Shown here one piece after another: positions 27,711 to 36,573 of a stretch of 64,000 bases of DNA. Both the position numbers and the translations under genes were made by a program. How positions within the stretch are numbered: position 1 is the stretch's first letter; every line of letters starts with the position of its first letter. Source of the DNA: Lysinibacillus sp. SGAir0095 (GTDB taxonomy: Bacteria > Bacillota > Bacilli > Bacillales_A > Planococcaceae); contig NZ_CP028083.1 in the NCBI RefSeq assembly GCF_005491425.1, forward strand, positions 3,998,001 through 4,062,000. Reading direction: 5' to 3'. The notes under the pieces are model-generated. The model saw only the letters and a list, made by a program, of their open reading frames with translations, did no database searches and was not told the DNA's origin.

Positions 27711-28586
27711 CTACACTTTCTCTCGAGTATTTTTGCCGAATATACCCGATGGTTTCAAGATTAAAATTAAAATTAATATAACGAATGCTGCCGCATCGCG
27801 CCATAAAGAAAAACCTAATGCACTTACAACGGTTTCAACTACACCTAAAGATAAGCCTCCAACCATTGCTCCCGGGATACTTCCTATACCACCAAATACA
27901 GCCGCAATAAATGCTTTTAATCCAGGTAAAACCCCCATTAACGGTTCAATTCTAGTATAGTAAACACCGAAGATAACACCGGCTGCTCCCGCTAAAGCAG
28001 AACCAATAGCAAATGTTGCAGAAATTGTATTATCTACGTTAATTCCCATTAAACGGGCTGCATCTGGATCTAGTGATACCGCACGCATTGCTTTTCCGAT
28101 TTTTGTTTTATGGACAATAAATTGCAGCAAAATCATTAAAACAATGGTTACTGCTAAAATTAATATTGAAATTGAACTAATACTTACACCTAAAATATCA
28201 AATGATGTTTTTGGAAGAACCTCTGGATATGCTTCAGGAGATGCTCCTCGGAAGAATATTACGGTATACTCAATCAATAATGAAACACCAATAGCTGTAA
28301 TAAGGGCTGCGATACGAGTTGCATTTCGTAACCTTTTATAAGCAACACGTTCAATTATTACCCCAATAACTGCACATAGTACCATGGAAATAATTAGCGC
28401 TGGGAAGAACCCGATCTCCCATCTTGCAATAGCATAAAAACCAATAAACGCTCCTAGCATGAATACGTCACCATGAGCAAAGTTGATCAGCTTAATGATC
28501 CCGTACACCATTGTATATCCCAATGCAATCAATGCGTAAATACTACCCAATGATATTCCATTTACTAACTGTTGAATCCATTCCAT
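27711..28586 (-). CDS. livH: Branched-chain amino acid ABC transporter permease LivH
   Basis: A 291-residue permease with about eight membrane helices. ALGYTMVYGIIKLINFAHGD near the N-terminus and GKAMRAVSLDPDAARLMGIN (the ATPase-contact loop) identify LivH. It is the first membrane gene after livJ, from which it is separated by a terminator-like hairpin that should reduce its level relative to the binding protein. Confidence 0.93.
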   Translation of the reverse strand: MEWIQQLVNGISLGSIYALIALGYTMVYGIIKLINFAHGDVFMLGAFIGFYAIARWEIGFFPALIISMVLCAVIGVIIERVAYKRLRNATRIAALITAIGVSLLIEYTVIFFRGASPEAYPEVLPKTSFDILGVSISSISILILAVTIVLMILLQFIVHKTKIGKAMRAVSLDPDAARLMGINVDNTISATFAIGSALAGAAGVIFGVYYTRIEPLMGVLPGLKAFIAAVFGGIGSIPGAMVGGLSLGVVETVVSALGFSLWRDAAAFVILILILILKPSGIFGKNTREKV

Positions 28587-28644
28587 GAGCTCTCACTCCT
28601 TTTCCCTTCAATTCTTTAGCTGAATGAATTAATTATCTAATTGT

Positions 28645-28670
28645 AAAAAGGGAGGCTAAACTCGCCCCCC
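28645..28670 (-). terminator. Partial terminator between livJ and livH
   Basis: On the minus strand GGGGGGC pairs with GCCTCCC (one G-U pair) around a 7-base loop and is followed by TTTTT. Its place within the operon fits the usual need for excess binding protein over permease. Confidence 0.75.
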
Positions 28671-28699
28671 TCATTTGTTCCATTCGTTTAAACGTAAAT

Positions 28700-29911
28700 T
28701 TACGGATTAACTTTAGAGTTGAACTTTTGATTACCGTCAACATATTCTAGTACTGTTGCGGATTTTACTGGGTTGTGTTTTTCGTCAACTGAGAATGTAC
28801 CTGTAATTAAGCTTAAGTCTTTTGTTTCAGCTAAAGCATTTTGAATCGCTTCGCCATCTGTTGAGCCTGCACGTTCGATTGCATCTTTAATGTAGTAAAC
28901 AGTGTCATAGCCAAGTGCGTGGAATGCGTTCGGTGACTCACTGTATTTTGTATTGAATGCTTCAACGAAACCTTGAATTGTTTCTTCAGGATCTTGAGAA
29001 GAATAGTGATTTGTAATGAATGTGTTATTAAGTGCCTCTGCACCTGCAAGTTCTACTAGAGTTGGAGAGTCCCAACCATCAGCCCCCATTAAAGGTGCAT
29101 CAATACCTAATTCACGAGCTTGTTTAACAATTAAACCTACTTCTTCATAGTATCCAGGGATAAAGATGAAATCTGGATTTGCTGATTTGATACGAGTTAA
29201 AGTTGATTTAAAGTCTGTATCATCTGCAACGTAAGCTTCTTCAGCTACTACTGTTCCGCCATTTGCTTCGATTTGTTCCTTAAATGACGCCGCTAATCCT
29301 TTTGCATAGTCAGATGCATTATCTGCATAGATTGCTACATTTTTTGCTTCAAGTTCGTTTGATGCAAAGTTTGCTGCAACAATTCCTTGGAATGGATCAA
29401 TGAAGCATGTACGGAATACAAAATCATTGATTGTTCCATCCTCATTTTCTGTTACATTTGGAGCTGTTCCTGAAGCAGTAACAGTTGGAATTTTATATTG
29501 ATTTGCAATTTGAGCTGTTGCAATTACGTTACCTGAAGTAGCTGGAGCGATCATTGCTGTAACTTTATCTTGAGTTGCTAGTTTAATAGCGGCATTTGTC
29601 GCTTCTGCGTTTTCCGATTTATTATCAACTGGTACAAATTCAATTTGTTTTCCATCAATTCCACCAGCAGCGTTAATTTCTTCAATCGCTAACTCCGCAC
29701 CATCTTTAATAGATGAACCATAAGATGCAACCGCGCCTGAAAGTTCTAAGTTCGCACCAATTTTAATCACATCGCTGCTTTCACTTGATGAAGAACCTCC
29801 GCTTTCTATTGATGTCCCTTCACTAGAACTACAACCCGCTAGAGCTCCTGCGATTAATGATGTTGCTAAAAATACTGATGCAAATCTCTTTAATGTTTTC
29901 TTTTCTGCCAT
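28700..29911 (-). CDS. livJ: Branched-chain amino acid-binding lipoprotein LivJ-like
   Basis: A 403-residue Leu/Ile/Val-binding-type protein (periplasmic-binding fold type I). It has a lipoprotein signal peptide with lipobox LAGC (Cys27), then a serine-rich linker and two lobes starting IKIGANLELSGAVASYGSSI. In Gram-positives it is anchored outside the membrane and delivers the ligand to LivHM. Ligand identity is inferred from the complete operon; such proteins can also bind other amino acids or amides. A sigma-A promoter lies 49 bases upstream and a GGGGGGA ribosome binding site precedes the ATG. Confidence 0.93.
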   Translation of the reverse strand: MAEKKTLKRFASVFLATSLIAGALAGCSSSEGTSIESGGSSSSESSDVIKIGANLELSGAVASYGSSIKDGAELAIEEINAAGGIDGKQIEFVPVDNKSENAEATNAAIKLATQDKVTAMIAPATSGNVIATAQIANQYKIPTVTASGTAPNVTENEDGTINDFVFRTCFIDPFQGIVAANFASNELEAKNVAIYADNASDYAKGLAASFKEQIEANGGTVVAEEAYVADDTDFKSTLTRIKSANPDFIFIPGYYEEVGLIVKQARELGIDAPLMGADGWDSPTLVELAGAEALNNTFITNHYSSQDPEETIQGFVEAFNTKYSESPNAFHALGYDTVYYIKDAIERAGSTDGEAIQNALAETKDLSLITGTFSVDEKHNPVKSATVLEYVDGNQKFNSKVNP

Positions 29912-29959
29912 TGTAATTTCCCCCCGAAATTTTGATGCCTAGATTTATAAGTTTTAATA

Positions 29960-30014
29960 ATTATAATATTCAGATTAATTAACATCAATAGGTAATCTAA
30001 ATATTCTGAAATCA
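29960..30014 (-). promoter_or_regulatory. livJ promoter with weak CodY-like sites
   Basis: -35 TTGATG (29983-29988), 17-base spacer, perfect -10 TATAAT (29960-29965). Two 15-base stretches resemble the CodY box AATTTTCWGAAAATT with four mismatches each: AATATTCAGATTAAT (29965-29979), inside the promoter, and AATATTCTGAAATCA (30000-30014), just upstream. CodY control of branched-chain amino acid transport is known in Bacillus; here the sites are weak. Confidence 0.55.
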
Positions 30015-30358
30015 GCAGCTAAATTGAAATTTATCTTCAATCAATTGACTTTATGATTGTAAAACATTCTTTATATTTAGTCTAGTATGATTTTTTAGTA
30101 AATTTAGATATTTTAGAAATATAGCTATATTCTTTAATGGAATTTTAGTTGTAATCATTATTTTAATAGATAGTTTTGTTTGCATTCACGCGCAAGAAAG
30201 TCATCTTAAACTATAAATAGATGGATTGAATATTATTCTAATAGCTATAACCTTCAACTAATATCTATCTAAAAAAAGATATCGAGTTATTGGATGCACG
30301 AGAACTCTCTCTAACTACTTTTCTTAAAGCTTCTTTGTGTGCTGATTCTTTCCAAAAG
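30015..30358. other. AT-rich gap upstream of the livJ promoter, nothing recognised
   Basis: Apart from the livJ promoter at its left and a terminator at its right, I see no gene, riboswitch or repeat in this stretch. Confidence 0.5.
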
Positions 30359-30397
30359 AAAAACTGACCAGAATCTTAACATTCTAAAGTCAGTTTT
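30359..30397 (-). terminator. Terminator after the YdeI-like gene
   Basis: AAAACTGAC pairs with GTCAGTTTT, with an inner AGAAT/ATTCT pairing; on the minus strand TTTTTCTTTT follows. It lies just after the stop of the gene at 30404-31072. Confidence 0.75.
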
Positions 30398-30403
30398 GCG
30401 GTT

Positions 30404-31072
30404 TTATTTTTTTTGAAGATATAAATCTCGGCTTTTGTACCCTTCACTTAAGATATTTTTCATTTCATTGCGGCGTTTTTCTTTTGTCGTTTCCTGTTTT
30501 GCACTATAAACATAGCGCGCCCAATCCTTTCGATAACCAGGTGTTAACGATTGATAAAATTCTAAAACCTCAGGTACATCCTGCAAATCCTTTTCGATTT
30601 GCGGAATCATCTCGATGTAATCATCCACACATTGACTTGCTTTGGTCGATTGGGTATTTTTGGATTTAGCATCTTCCTTCAATCCTACTACCGTAAACAC
30701 ATCATCCAATGCCACCATTCGGGCGAATTTAATCGTACTTTCTTTGATATAGCCCTCTTCATCTGCATTTAACCCTGCCATTAAATCATCTCGATGTATA
30801 AATGTAGAATATACTTTATTCCCTTTTTTAGGATAAGCTATATAGATATAACCCTTTTTGCTTAGAACACCTTTTTCTATTATTTCATTTACAACAGATT
30901 GTAAAGACATCATATCTAAAACAAAAGCAAAGATAAGATCATAGGATTTTGACTCAACTAGCTGTGAATCGTAGTCAGACAATTCTTCAAAATGTGTAGA
31001 ACCTTCTGGAACCTGAAGTAAGGCAACCTCTTTATATTTTTGTAATTTAAGCTTTTCAACAATACCAGGCAA
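30404..31072 (-). CDS. YdeI/OmpD-associated-family protein
   Basis: A 222-residue protein. The C-terminal third (FYQSLTPGYRKDWARYVYSA then QETTKEKRRNEM) is the YdeI/OmpD-associated domain found in many Bacillus proteins; the N-terminal part resembles a DUF3052-like or similar small domain and is not certain. The function is unknown. The TTG at 31070-31072 is chosen because GGGAGG lies seven bases upstream; a TTG five codons earlier would place that sequence inside the gene. It follows a VOC-family gene on the same strand, 53 bases after its stop. Confidence 0.7.
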   Translation of the reverse strand: MPGIVEKLKLQKYKEVALLQVPEGSTHFEELSDYDSQLVESKSYDLIFAFVLDMMSLQSVVNEIIEKGVLSKKGYIYIAYPKKGNKVYSTFIHRDDLMAGLNADEEGYIKESTIKFARMVALDDVFTVVGLKEDAKSKNTQSTKASQCVDDYIEMIPQIEKDLQDVPEVLEFYQSLTPGYRKDWARYVYSAKQETTKEKRRNEMKNILSEGYKSRDLYLQKK

Positions 31073-31125
31073 TGTTAGACCTCCCAAAACAATGATACTT
31101 GTCCTAAAATTTTCAGAACTAACAT

Positions 31126-31623
31126 TTAGTCCTCTTTAGCAGCTTCTTCTAATTCGGCAATGTTAATTTTTTTCATCTGCAGTAAAGCCTTCATGACACG
31201 ATTATACTTTATACTTTCCGCATCTGTTAACAATCCTGTAAGCATTGTCGGTACAATCTGCCATGAAATACCATACTTATCCTTCAACCAACCACAAACT
31301 TGCGCTTTTTCGTCTCCACCCGCAGAAAGTTTCCCCCAATAGTAATCAAGTTCTTCCTGAGAGTCACAGTTAATGATAAAGGAAATAGCTTCAGTAAATT
31401 GATATTGGGGGCCGCCATTTAAAGCGACAAAAGAATTTCCTTCCAACTGAAACTCGACTGTCATGGCATCTCCCTCAGAAAGACCCTCAATAGGATGGCG
31501 TTCTTTTCCATAACGTGTTATTTTCCCAATTGATGCATCCTTGAATATTGATGTATAAAAGTGGGCTGCCTCTTCTGCTTGTGTATTAAACCATAAGTTA
31601 GTTGAAATCTTTTGAATACCCAT
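31126..31623 (-). CDS. VOC-family protein (PhnB-like)
   Basis: A 165-residue protein of the vicinal-oxygen-chelate fold. MGIQKISTNLWFNTQAEEAA and the segment CGWLKDKYGISWQIVPTML are typical of PhnB-like/3-demethylubiquinone-methyltransferase-like proteins (pfam06983). The real substrate is unknown. It precedes the YdeI-like gene and is probably co-transcribed with it. Confidence 0.85.
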   Translation of the reverse strand: MGIQKISTNLWFNTQAEEAAHFYTSIFKDASIGKITRYGKERHPIEGLSEGDAMTVEFQLEGNSFVALNGGPQYQFTEAISFIINCDSQEELDYYWGKLSAGGDEKAQVCGWLKDKYGISWQIVPTMLTGLLTDAESIKYNRVMKALLQMKKINIAELEEAAKED

Positions 31624-31779
31624 CCTACTGCCTCCAAATCTATTTAATCCATTTGTTTTTTTTAATATATAGTATTACCTGGAGATTTCGCCTTAGACAA
31701 TTACTTGGTTATTTCATAAAATCTGTTCCTATAAAGGGGAGATGGAATCCCTGATTATGACTTCATCTATGATGAACAG

Positions 31780-32994
31780 TTACTTTTTGGATGGGAAACA
31801 AATAGCAACGGTTGTCCCATTTCCCTTTGAACTTTTATAAACTATCGAGCCATTATATTTTTCTACAATATTATTACAAATCATCAAACCGAGGCCAGTT
31901 CCCTTTGCCTTTAATGAGTAAAACGGTGTCCCTAGTAAAGCAATCTGTTCCTCAGACATGCCAATCCCCTGATCGGTTACCTTTATTTCTACCATATTGT
32001 CTTTTATTTTTTTGGCTGTCACAGTTATTGTTCCACCAACATTAGAAGCTTCTATTGCATTCTTTACAATATTAACCAGTAATTGATGCAGCTCCATTTT
32101 ATTGATTTCTATAAAACTATCTGCTTCAACCACCACTTCAATTTTATTATCATTTAAAATACCATAGGATTGAAGTAATTCGGCCACACTGTTGATAGCT
32201 TTCTGAATATCTACATTCTCTGTTATTAGTTTTTTCGCTGGTTGTGATAACGATAGCAGCTGTGAAATGACTTGTTCGGCACTATCTAGTTCTTCTATTA
32301 ACATGGGCAGACTTTTCTTCATCGTATTATTTACGGATTCATCTTGTTCATATAGCTGTAGATACCCCTTAACTACTGTTAAAGGATTACGGATTTCATG
32401 CGCTACTGCCGCTGCCAGCTCTCCTGTTGTTTTCAATCTTTCAGCGTGCTTTACTTGCTCATAATATAGCTTCAATTTAGCAATACGCTCTGATGTATAG
32501 TAAAATATGAAGTAAAGAAATACTTGACTTCCAATAAAAGTGATAATATTTCCAACGGTGTCACCTGTTACATTAGGATACAAACTTTCTTGTCCGCTAC
32601 TGATTATGTAAGCAATTGCACCTACAATTAATATATGATTCAGAATAATAGAGGTATAAAACAGCTTCTTATCAAAAAATATAATTGCGATAGCCGGTAT
32701 AAAGTAAATCAATAAAATAGTTGAGCCTGTTTCAGGGTAAACTAAAAATAATGTATAGAATAGTAAAGTAGATACTAAAACAATTAACCAACGCAAAACT
32801 CTCGTTTTATATTTTGGATAAATTAATATGCAAGCAGAAAATAAACCTGCAAACAATAGATGGAAATAGTATCCAACATGTCCTTCTCCATACAGTGGAT
32901 TTTTATAGTATAACCCCACAATCATAATGACCATCAATAGATAGATAATCATGTAATATCTTTTAGCACTCATTTCTGTTACAGTTTCTCTCAT
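31780..32994 (-). CDS. Orphan membrane histidine kinase, sporulation-kinase type
   Basis: A 404-residue kinase. Six membrane helices fill about residues 10-165; they are followed by a HisKA domain with the phospho-accepting histidine in ELAAAVAHEIRNPLTVVKGY and an ATPase domain (NAIEAS, DQGIGM, GTGLGLMICNNIVEKY). The H-box style matches Bacillus kinases feeding the Spo0 phosphorelay (KinB/KinD group). No response regulator is adjacent. The start is uncertain: the ATG at 32992-32994 has no good ribosome binding site, and another ATG seven codons later is no better. Confidence 0.85.
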   Translation of the reverse strand: MRETVTEMSAKRYYMIIYLLMVIMIVGLYYKNPLYGEGHVGYYFHLLFAGLFSACILIYPKYKTRVLRWLIVLVSTLLFYTLFLVYPETGSTILLIYFIPAIAIIFFDKKLFYTSIILNHILIVGAIAYIISSGQESLYPNVTGDTVGNIITFIGSQVFLYFIFYYTSERIAKLKLYYEQVKHAERLKTTGELAAAVAHEIRNPLTVVKGYLQLYEQDESVNNTMKKSLPMLIEELDSAEQVISQLLSLSQPAKKLITENVDIQKAINSVAELLQSYGILNDNKIEVVVEADSFIEINKMELHQLLVNIVKNAIEASNVGGTITVTAKKIKDNMVEIKVTDQGIGMSEEQIALLGTPFYSLKAKGTGLGLMICNNIVEKYNGSIVYKSSKGNGTTVAICFPSKK

Positions 32995-33171
32995 AATTTT
33001 TTCATTCTTACCCTTCTTTTTTTCCTTCTCAAATTAAGCCCTTTCACCCTACAATAATTGTACCTTTTTACAATATTTACTACAATTAACTTTTACCTAT
33101 CATTACAGAGCTTCTTTCTTCATATCATTAAATTTATTAGAGATCATACAATTTCAAAGAGGAGTGATATG

Positions 33172-33633
33172 ATGAAAAAAGTGGAATGGAAAATTTCTAT
33201 AATGCTATTCCCCACTGTTTTACAATGGTTTTTGAATTTTTGCTTGATTATTTTAGCTTTCATTCTATCATTCCTTCTACTAAAGGAAATATTGGAGTTT
33301 TTAAAAATTTTATTATTAGGGGATAGTTACGATTACACGCACTTCCTCGCTAATATTCTCCTGTTTTTCCTATACTTCGAATTTATAACCATGATTGTTA
33401 AATATTTTAAGGATGACTACCATTTTCCCCTTCGTTATTTTCTCTACATCGGAATTACTGCCATGGTACGATTAATCATTGTGGATCACGAACATCCCCT
33501 CGACACATTAATTTTTACATTAGTTATTTTGATTTTAATCATTTGTTACTTCATCATAAATATTACGCCTCTTGAAAGACCCAAACGTTCTCAGCTTTTT
33601 ACTAAAAAGGACGAAAATCAATCTATGAAATGA
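33172..33633 (+). CDS. psiE: PsiE-family membrane protein
   Basis: A 153-residue membrane protein with four helices. [20 protein letters not shown], the [20 protein letters not shown] loop and IDPLDTL-like [10 protein letters not shown] are PsiE features. The family was named for phosphate-starvation induction in E. coli; its role is unknown. GAGGAG lies seven bases before the chosen ATG (33172); an ATG three bases earlier is equally possible. The frame is open further upstream without a start signal. Confidence 0.85.
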   Translation: MKKVEWKISIMLFPTVLQWFLNFCLIILAFILSFLLLKEILEFLKILLLGDSYDYTHFLANILLFFLYFEFITMIVKYFKDDYHFPLRYFLYIGITAMVRLIIVDHEHPLDTLIFTLVILILIICYFIINITPLERPKRSQLFTKKDENQSMK

Positions 33634-33746
33634 AATCCCCTTCTACCTTACGTCCTTCGTTCATTGACATTATATTTCTAATACCCTCATTCCCAAATTT
33701 TTCATCAGTGCATACAATAATGAAAAAACGGAGGATTTTTAGTCTT

Positions 33747-35021
33747 ATGTATAATGGCTATCCCTATTATCAAGCGCAATATGTCCCGGTGAATATGAAC
33801 CAAACGAATACGATCAACCCGTATAATCCAATACACCCTCAGTATGTACAGCGAAACCCGCAACAAAAACCAAGTGTTCAACAGATTATGCAAACAATAC
33901 GCAGTCAGCACGGAAATCTTTACACCCAGCTACAGCAAGCCGGAGTAAACCGCCAATTAGCTGAAACGTTCTTTTTTTATGTCGTAAACTTTACTAGAAA
34001 TCAAGCAAATATGAATCAAACTGCTAGTCAGGTATATACACAATTCCAGAGGGAAACTCCTTGGTTTAATTCCTTAGTTCGCTCAATGAATATTCCTTTA
34101 AATACATTAGATAGAGTATTAACAAGGGTCATCGAGATTACATTAAACATTCTTAGAGAAAATCAACCAAGCCCTGGTCCAGGTCCGACTCCTCCTCCAA
34201 CTCCTGGTCAAGGATGGGCTGATTGGGAAAGTCTTGGCGGAACTATTGTAGGTGCTCCTACTGTATCCTCTTGGGGCGCAAATCGCTTAGATGTATTTGC
34301 TAGAGGAACGGATAATGCACTTTACCATATTTGGTGGGACGGTAACCGTTGGAGCAACTGGGAAAATCTTGGTGGCGTCTTAACTTCTGTACCTGGCGCT
34401 GTCTCTTGGGGGCCAAATCGCATCGATGTCTTTGTTAGAGGAACAGATAACGCACTATATCATAAATGGTGGGACGGTGTAAGGTGGAATGATTGGGAGA
34501 ATCTCGGCGGCACACTTACAAGCGGTCCTGCTGCATCCTCACGCCGTGCCAACCAACTCGATGTCTTTGTTAGAGGAACTGGCAATCGACTTTATAAGAG
34601 AACTTGGAACGGATCGAATTGGGAACAGTGGGAAGACCTTGGTGGAAATCTAAACTCCGAACCTGCAGCTATTTCCTGGGGAACTAACCGTATAGACATT
34701 TTTGCAAGAGGACAAAACAATGATTTAATACACAAATGGTGGAGCGGAAATAATTGGAGTGATTGGGAAAGCCTTGGTGGAACATTAACTAGTGCGCCAA
34801 CAGTTTCATCACGCCGTGCAAATCATCTTGACGTCTTCGTTAGAGGAACAGGCAACCGTCTATATAAACGCACTTGGAATGGTTCTCGCTGGGATAGCTG
34901 GGAATCCATTGGCGGCAATCTCACTAGTGCTCCGGCAGCCGTTTCTTGGGGCCCTAACAGGACAGATGTTTTTGCAAGAGGACAAAACAACGATCTAATA
35001 CACACTTGGCAAGGTCGTTAA
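33747..35021 (+). CDS. DUF346-repeat (propeller lectin-like) protein
   Basis: A 424-residue protein. The first 60 residues are rich in Asn, Gln, Pro and Tyr ([15 protein letters not shown]); a helical domain follows (about 65-165), then a short proline-rich linker, then six repeats of about 45 residues, each beginning W-x-x-x-W-E-x-L-G-G and containing xDVFxRG. These are DUF346 repeats, related to the PLL fucose-binding beta-propellers. Repeats 3-4 and 5-6 form a clear duplicated pair. No signal peptide or anchor is seen. GGAGG lies 12 bases before the chosen ATG; an earlier ATG (33720) has no ribosome binding site. Surface or spore association is a guess. Confidence 0.78.
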   Translation: MYNGYPYYQAQYVPVNMNQTNTINPYNPIHPQYVQRNPQQKPSVQQIMQTIRSQHGNLYTQLQQAGVNRQLAETFFFYVVNFTRNQANMNQTASQVYTQFQRETPWFNSLVRSMNIPLNTLDRVLTRVIEITLNILRENQPSPGPGPTPPPTPGQGWADWESLGGTIVGAPTVSSWGANRLDVFARGTDNALYHIWWDGNRWSNWENLGGVLTSVPGAVSWGPNRIDVFVRGTDNALYHKWWDGVRWNDWENLGGTLTSGPAASSRRANQLDVFVRGTGNRLYKRTWNGSNWEQWEDLGGNLNSEPAAISWGTNRIDIFARGQNNDLIHKWWSGNNWSDWESLGGTLTSAPTVSSRRANHLDVFVRGTGNRLYKRTWNGSRWDSWESIGGNLTSAPAAVSWGPNRTDVFARGQNNDLIHTWQGR

Positions 35022-35059
35022 ACTTTTACTGGCCTGCATCTAATCGACCTCCAAGATTT

Positions 35060-35100
35060 AGCCGGATAGAGAAAACACTTTCTCTATCTGGTTTTGTTTT
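35060..35100 (+). terminator. Terminator after the DUF346-repeat gene
   Basis: AGCCGGATAGAGAAA pairs with TTTCTCTATCTGGTTTT around a 4-base loop, followed by GTTTTT. Confidence 0.85.
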
Positions 35101-35395
35101 TGATGCAGCATATGTGCTTAACTAAATTCAGTTTATGAACTGCATCTGCTAGCTTTTGCTCATTATTATAAACTTTATCCCCCTTACGAATTGCCTCAGT
35201 AATTTATCCGTACCTTTTAGAGCTCCTATAATTATTCCTCCATTTTAAGCTCAATTAATTTAAATCTTGGAATCTTTAACAATATAATAAAATAGGCAGT
35301 ACTTTTTTCAATACATTTTACTATCTTAGAATTGCAAATTTCTCATTTAATATAGTCCCCTTATTGAAAAAGCACTTTAAAAAGGAGAGATTTTA
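35101..35395. other. Gap with a possible decayed coding fragment
   Basis: No intact gene. On the minus strand (about 35100-35250) two adjoining frames read like a broken gene: GALKGTDKLL in one frame and ITEAIRKGDKVYNNEQKLAD in another, with stops around them. It is too short to identify. The right part carries AAAGGAGAG, the ribosome binding site of the amidohydrolase gene. Confidence 0.25.
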
Positions 35396-36523
35396 ATGGA
35401 GAAGGAAAACCTGCAATTAGTTACAGATTTACGACACGAATTGCATACACATCCCGAGCTATCCTATGGAGAGGTTTGGACGAGACAACGATTAATTAAC
35501 TTCCTAAAAGAGCACACTCCCAATCTTGAAATAATTGATGAAGGGAAGAAATATTTTTATGCTGCTTACCGAGCAGGTGAAGGGAAAAAGAATATTGCCT
35601 TCCGCGCGGACTTTGATGCCCTTCCTATTCCGGAAACCATAGATATTCCTTGGGGGTCTACTATTCCTGGAGTTGCCCATAAATGCGGTCATGACGGTCA
35701 CTCTTCCTCATTAGCCGGGTTTGCACTTGAGGTGGATCAAAAGGGAGCAGATCATAATATTTTCTTTCTTTTCCAGCACGCAGAAGAAACCGCACAGGGT
35801 GCAATTGAGGCACAAGAAATACTTCAAAAGGAAAAGATTGATGAAATCTATGGCTTTCATAACATGCCGGGTATTCCGTTAAAAACAGTAAGTATTATTG
35901 ATGGGACAGCTCATTTTGCTTCCCGCGGAATGTCCATTAAGATGATTGGCTTGCCTTCACATGCTAGCGAGCCGGAAAAAGGTATCAATCCTTCGTATGC
36001 CATTGCAAAAATAATTGGTGCTATACCTAAATTTACTTCTTCTGAAAATAACGAAGGACTCGTTCTTTGTACAATTATTCAAATTGATGTTGGCTCAGAA
36101 AACTATGGAATTGCTGCCCATAGTGGAGCTTTAAAAATGACGATCCGTGCAGAAATAGAAGACGAATTAAATCAGTTGCAAAAAAAACTTGAAGACTTTG
36201 CAAAGCAGCTAGGTGAAGCACAAGGTATTAAAGTAAGCTTCCAATACAATGATATTTTCCCGGAAACAGTCAACACAAAGGAATGCTCCGACATTGTAAG
36301 AAATGTTTGTACAAAAAAAAGACTGGCATGGGAGGAATTGCCGAAACCATACCGTGCTTCAGAGGATTTTGGTGAATATTTAAAACAAGTCAAGGGTTCT
36401 TATTTTTATGTAGGAAGCGGTGAAAATCATCCAGGTCTCCACACTCTCGATTATGACTTCCCAGATGAAATTATTGAAACTGTTGTAGAAGTCTATAAGG
36501 GGATTTCCGGAACTAAATCGTAA
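35396..36523 (+). CDS. M20-family metal-dependent amidohydrolase
   Basis: A 375-residue M20D-type peptidase/aminoacylase. Metal-site motifs in order: CGHDGHSSSLAG, FQHAEETAQGA with the catalytic glutamates, FHNMPGIP, and the final histidine in HPGLHTLDYDFPDE. A lid dimerisation domain lies at about 170-285. The family hydrolyses N-acyl amino acids, hippurate or auxin conjugates; the substrate is not readable. AAAGGAGAG precedes the ATG. It stands alone between two terminators. Confidence 0.88.
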   Translation: MEKENLQLVTDLRHELHTHPELSYGEVWTRQRLINFLKEHTPNLEIIDEGKKYFYAAYRAGEGKKNIAFRADFDALPIPETIDIPWGSTIPGVAHKCGHDGHSSSLAGFALEVDQKGADHNIFFLFQHAEETAQGAIEAQEILQKEKIDEIYGFHNMPGIPLKTVSIIDGTAHFASRGMSIKMIGLPSHASEPEKGINPSYAIAKIIGAIPKFTSSENNEGLVLCTIIQIDVGSENYGIAAHSGALKMTIRAEIEDELNQLQKKLEDFAKQLGEAQGIKVSFQYNDIFPETVNTKECSDIVRNVCTKKRLAWEELPKPYRASEDFGEYLKQVKGSYFYVGSGENHPGLHTLDYDFPDEIIETVVEVYKGISGTKS

Positions 36524-36533
36524 GCCAAAATTA

Positions 36534-36571
36534 AAATCCGTTTCTAGGGACTTCCCCTCTGAAACGGATTT
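36534..36571. terminator. Bidirectional terminator between amidohydrolase and chrA-like genes
   Basis: AAATCCGTTTC and GAAACGGATTT form an 11-bp stem with T-runs on both strands, between convergent genes. Confidence 0.85.
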
Positions 36572-36573
36572 AT

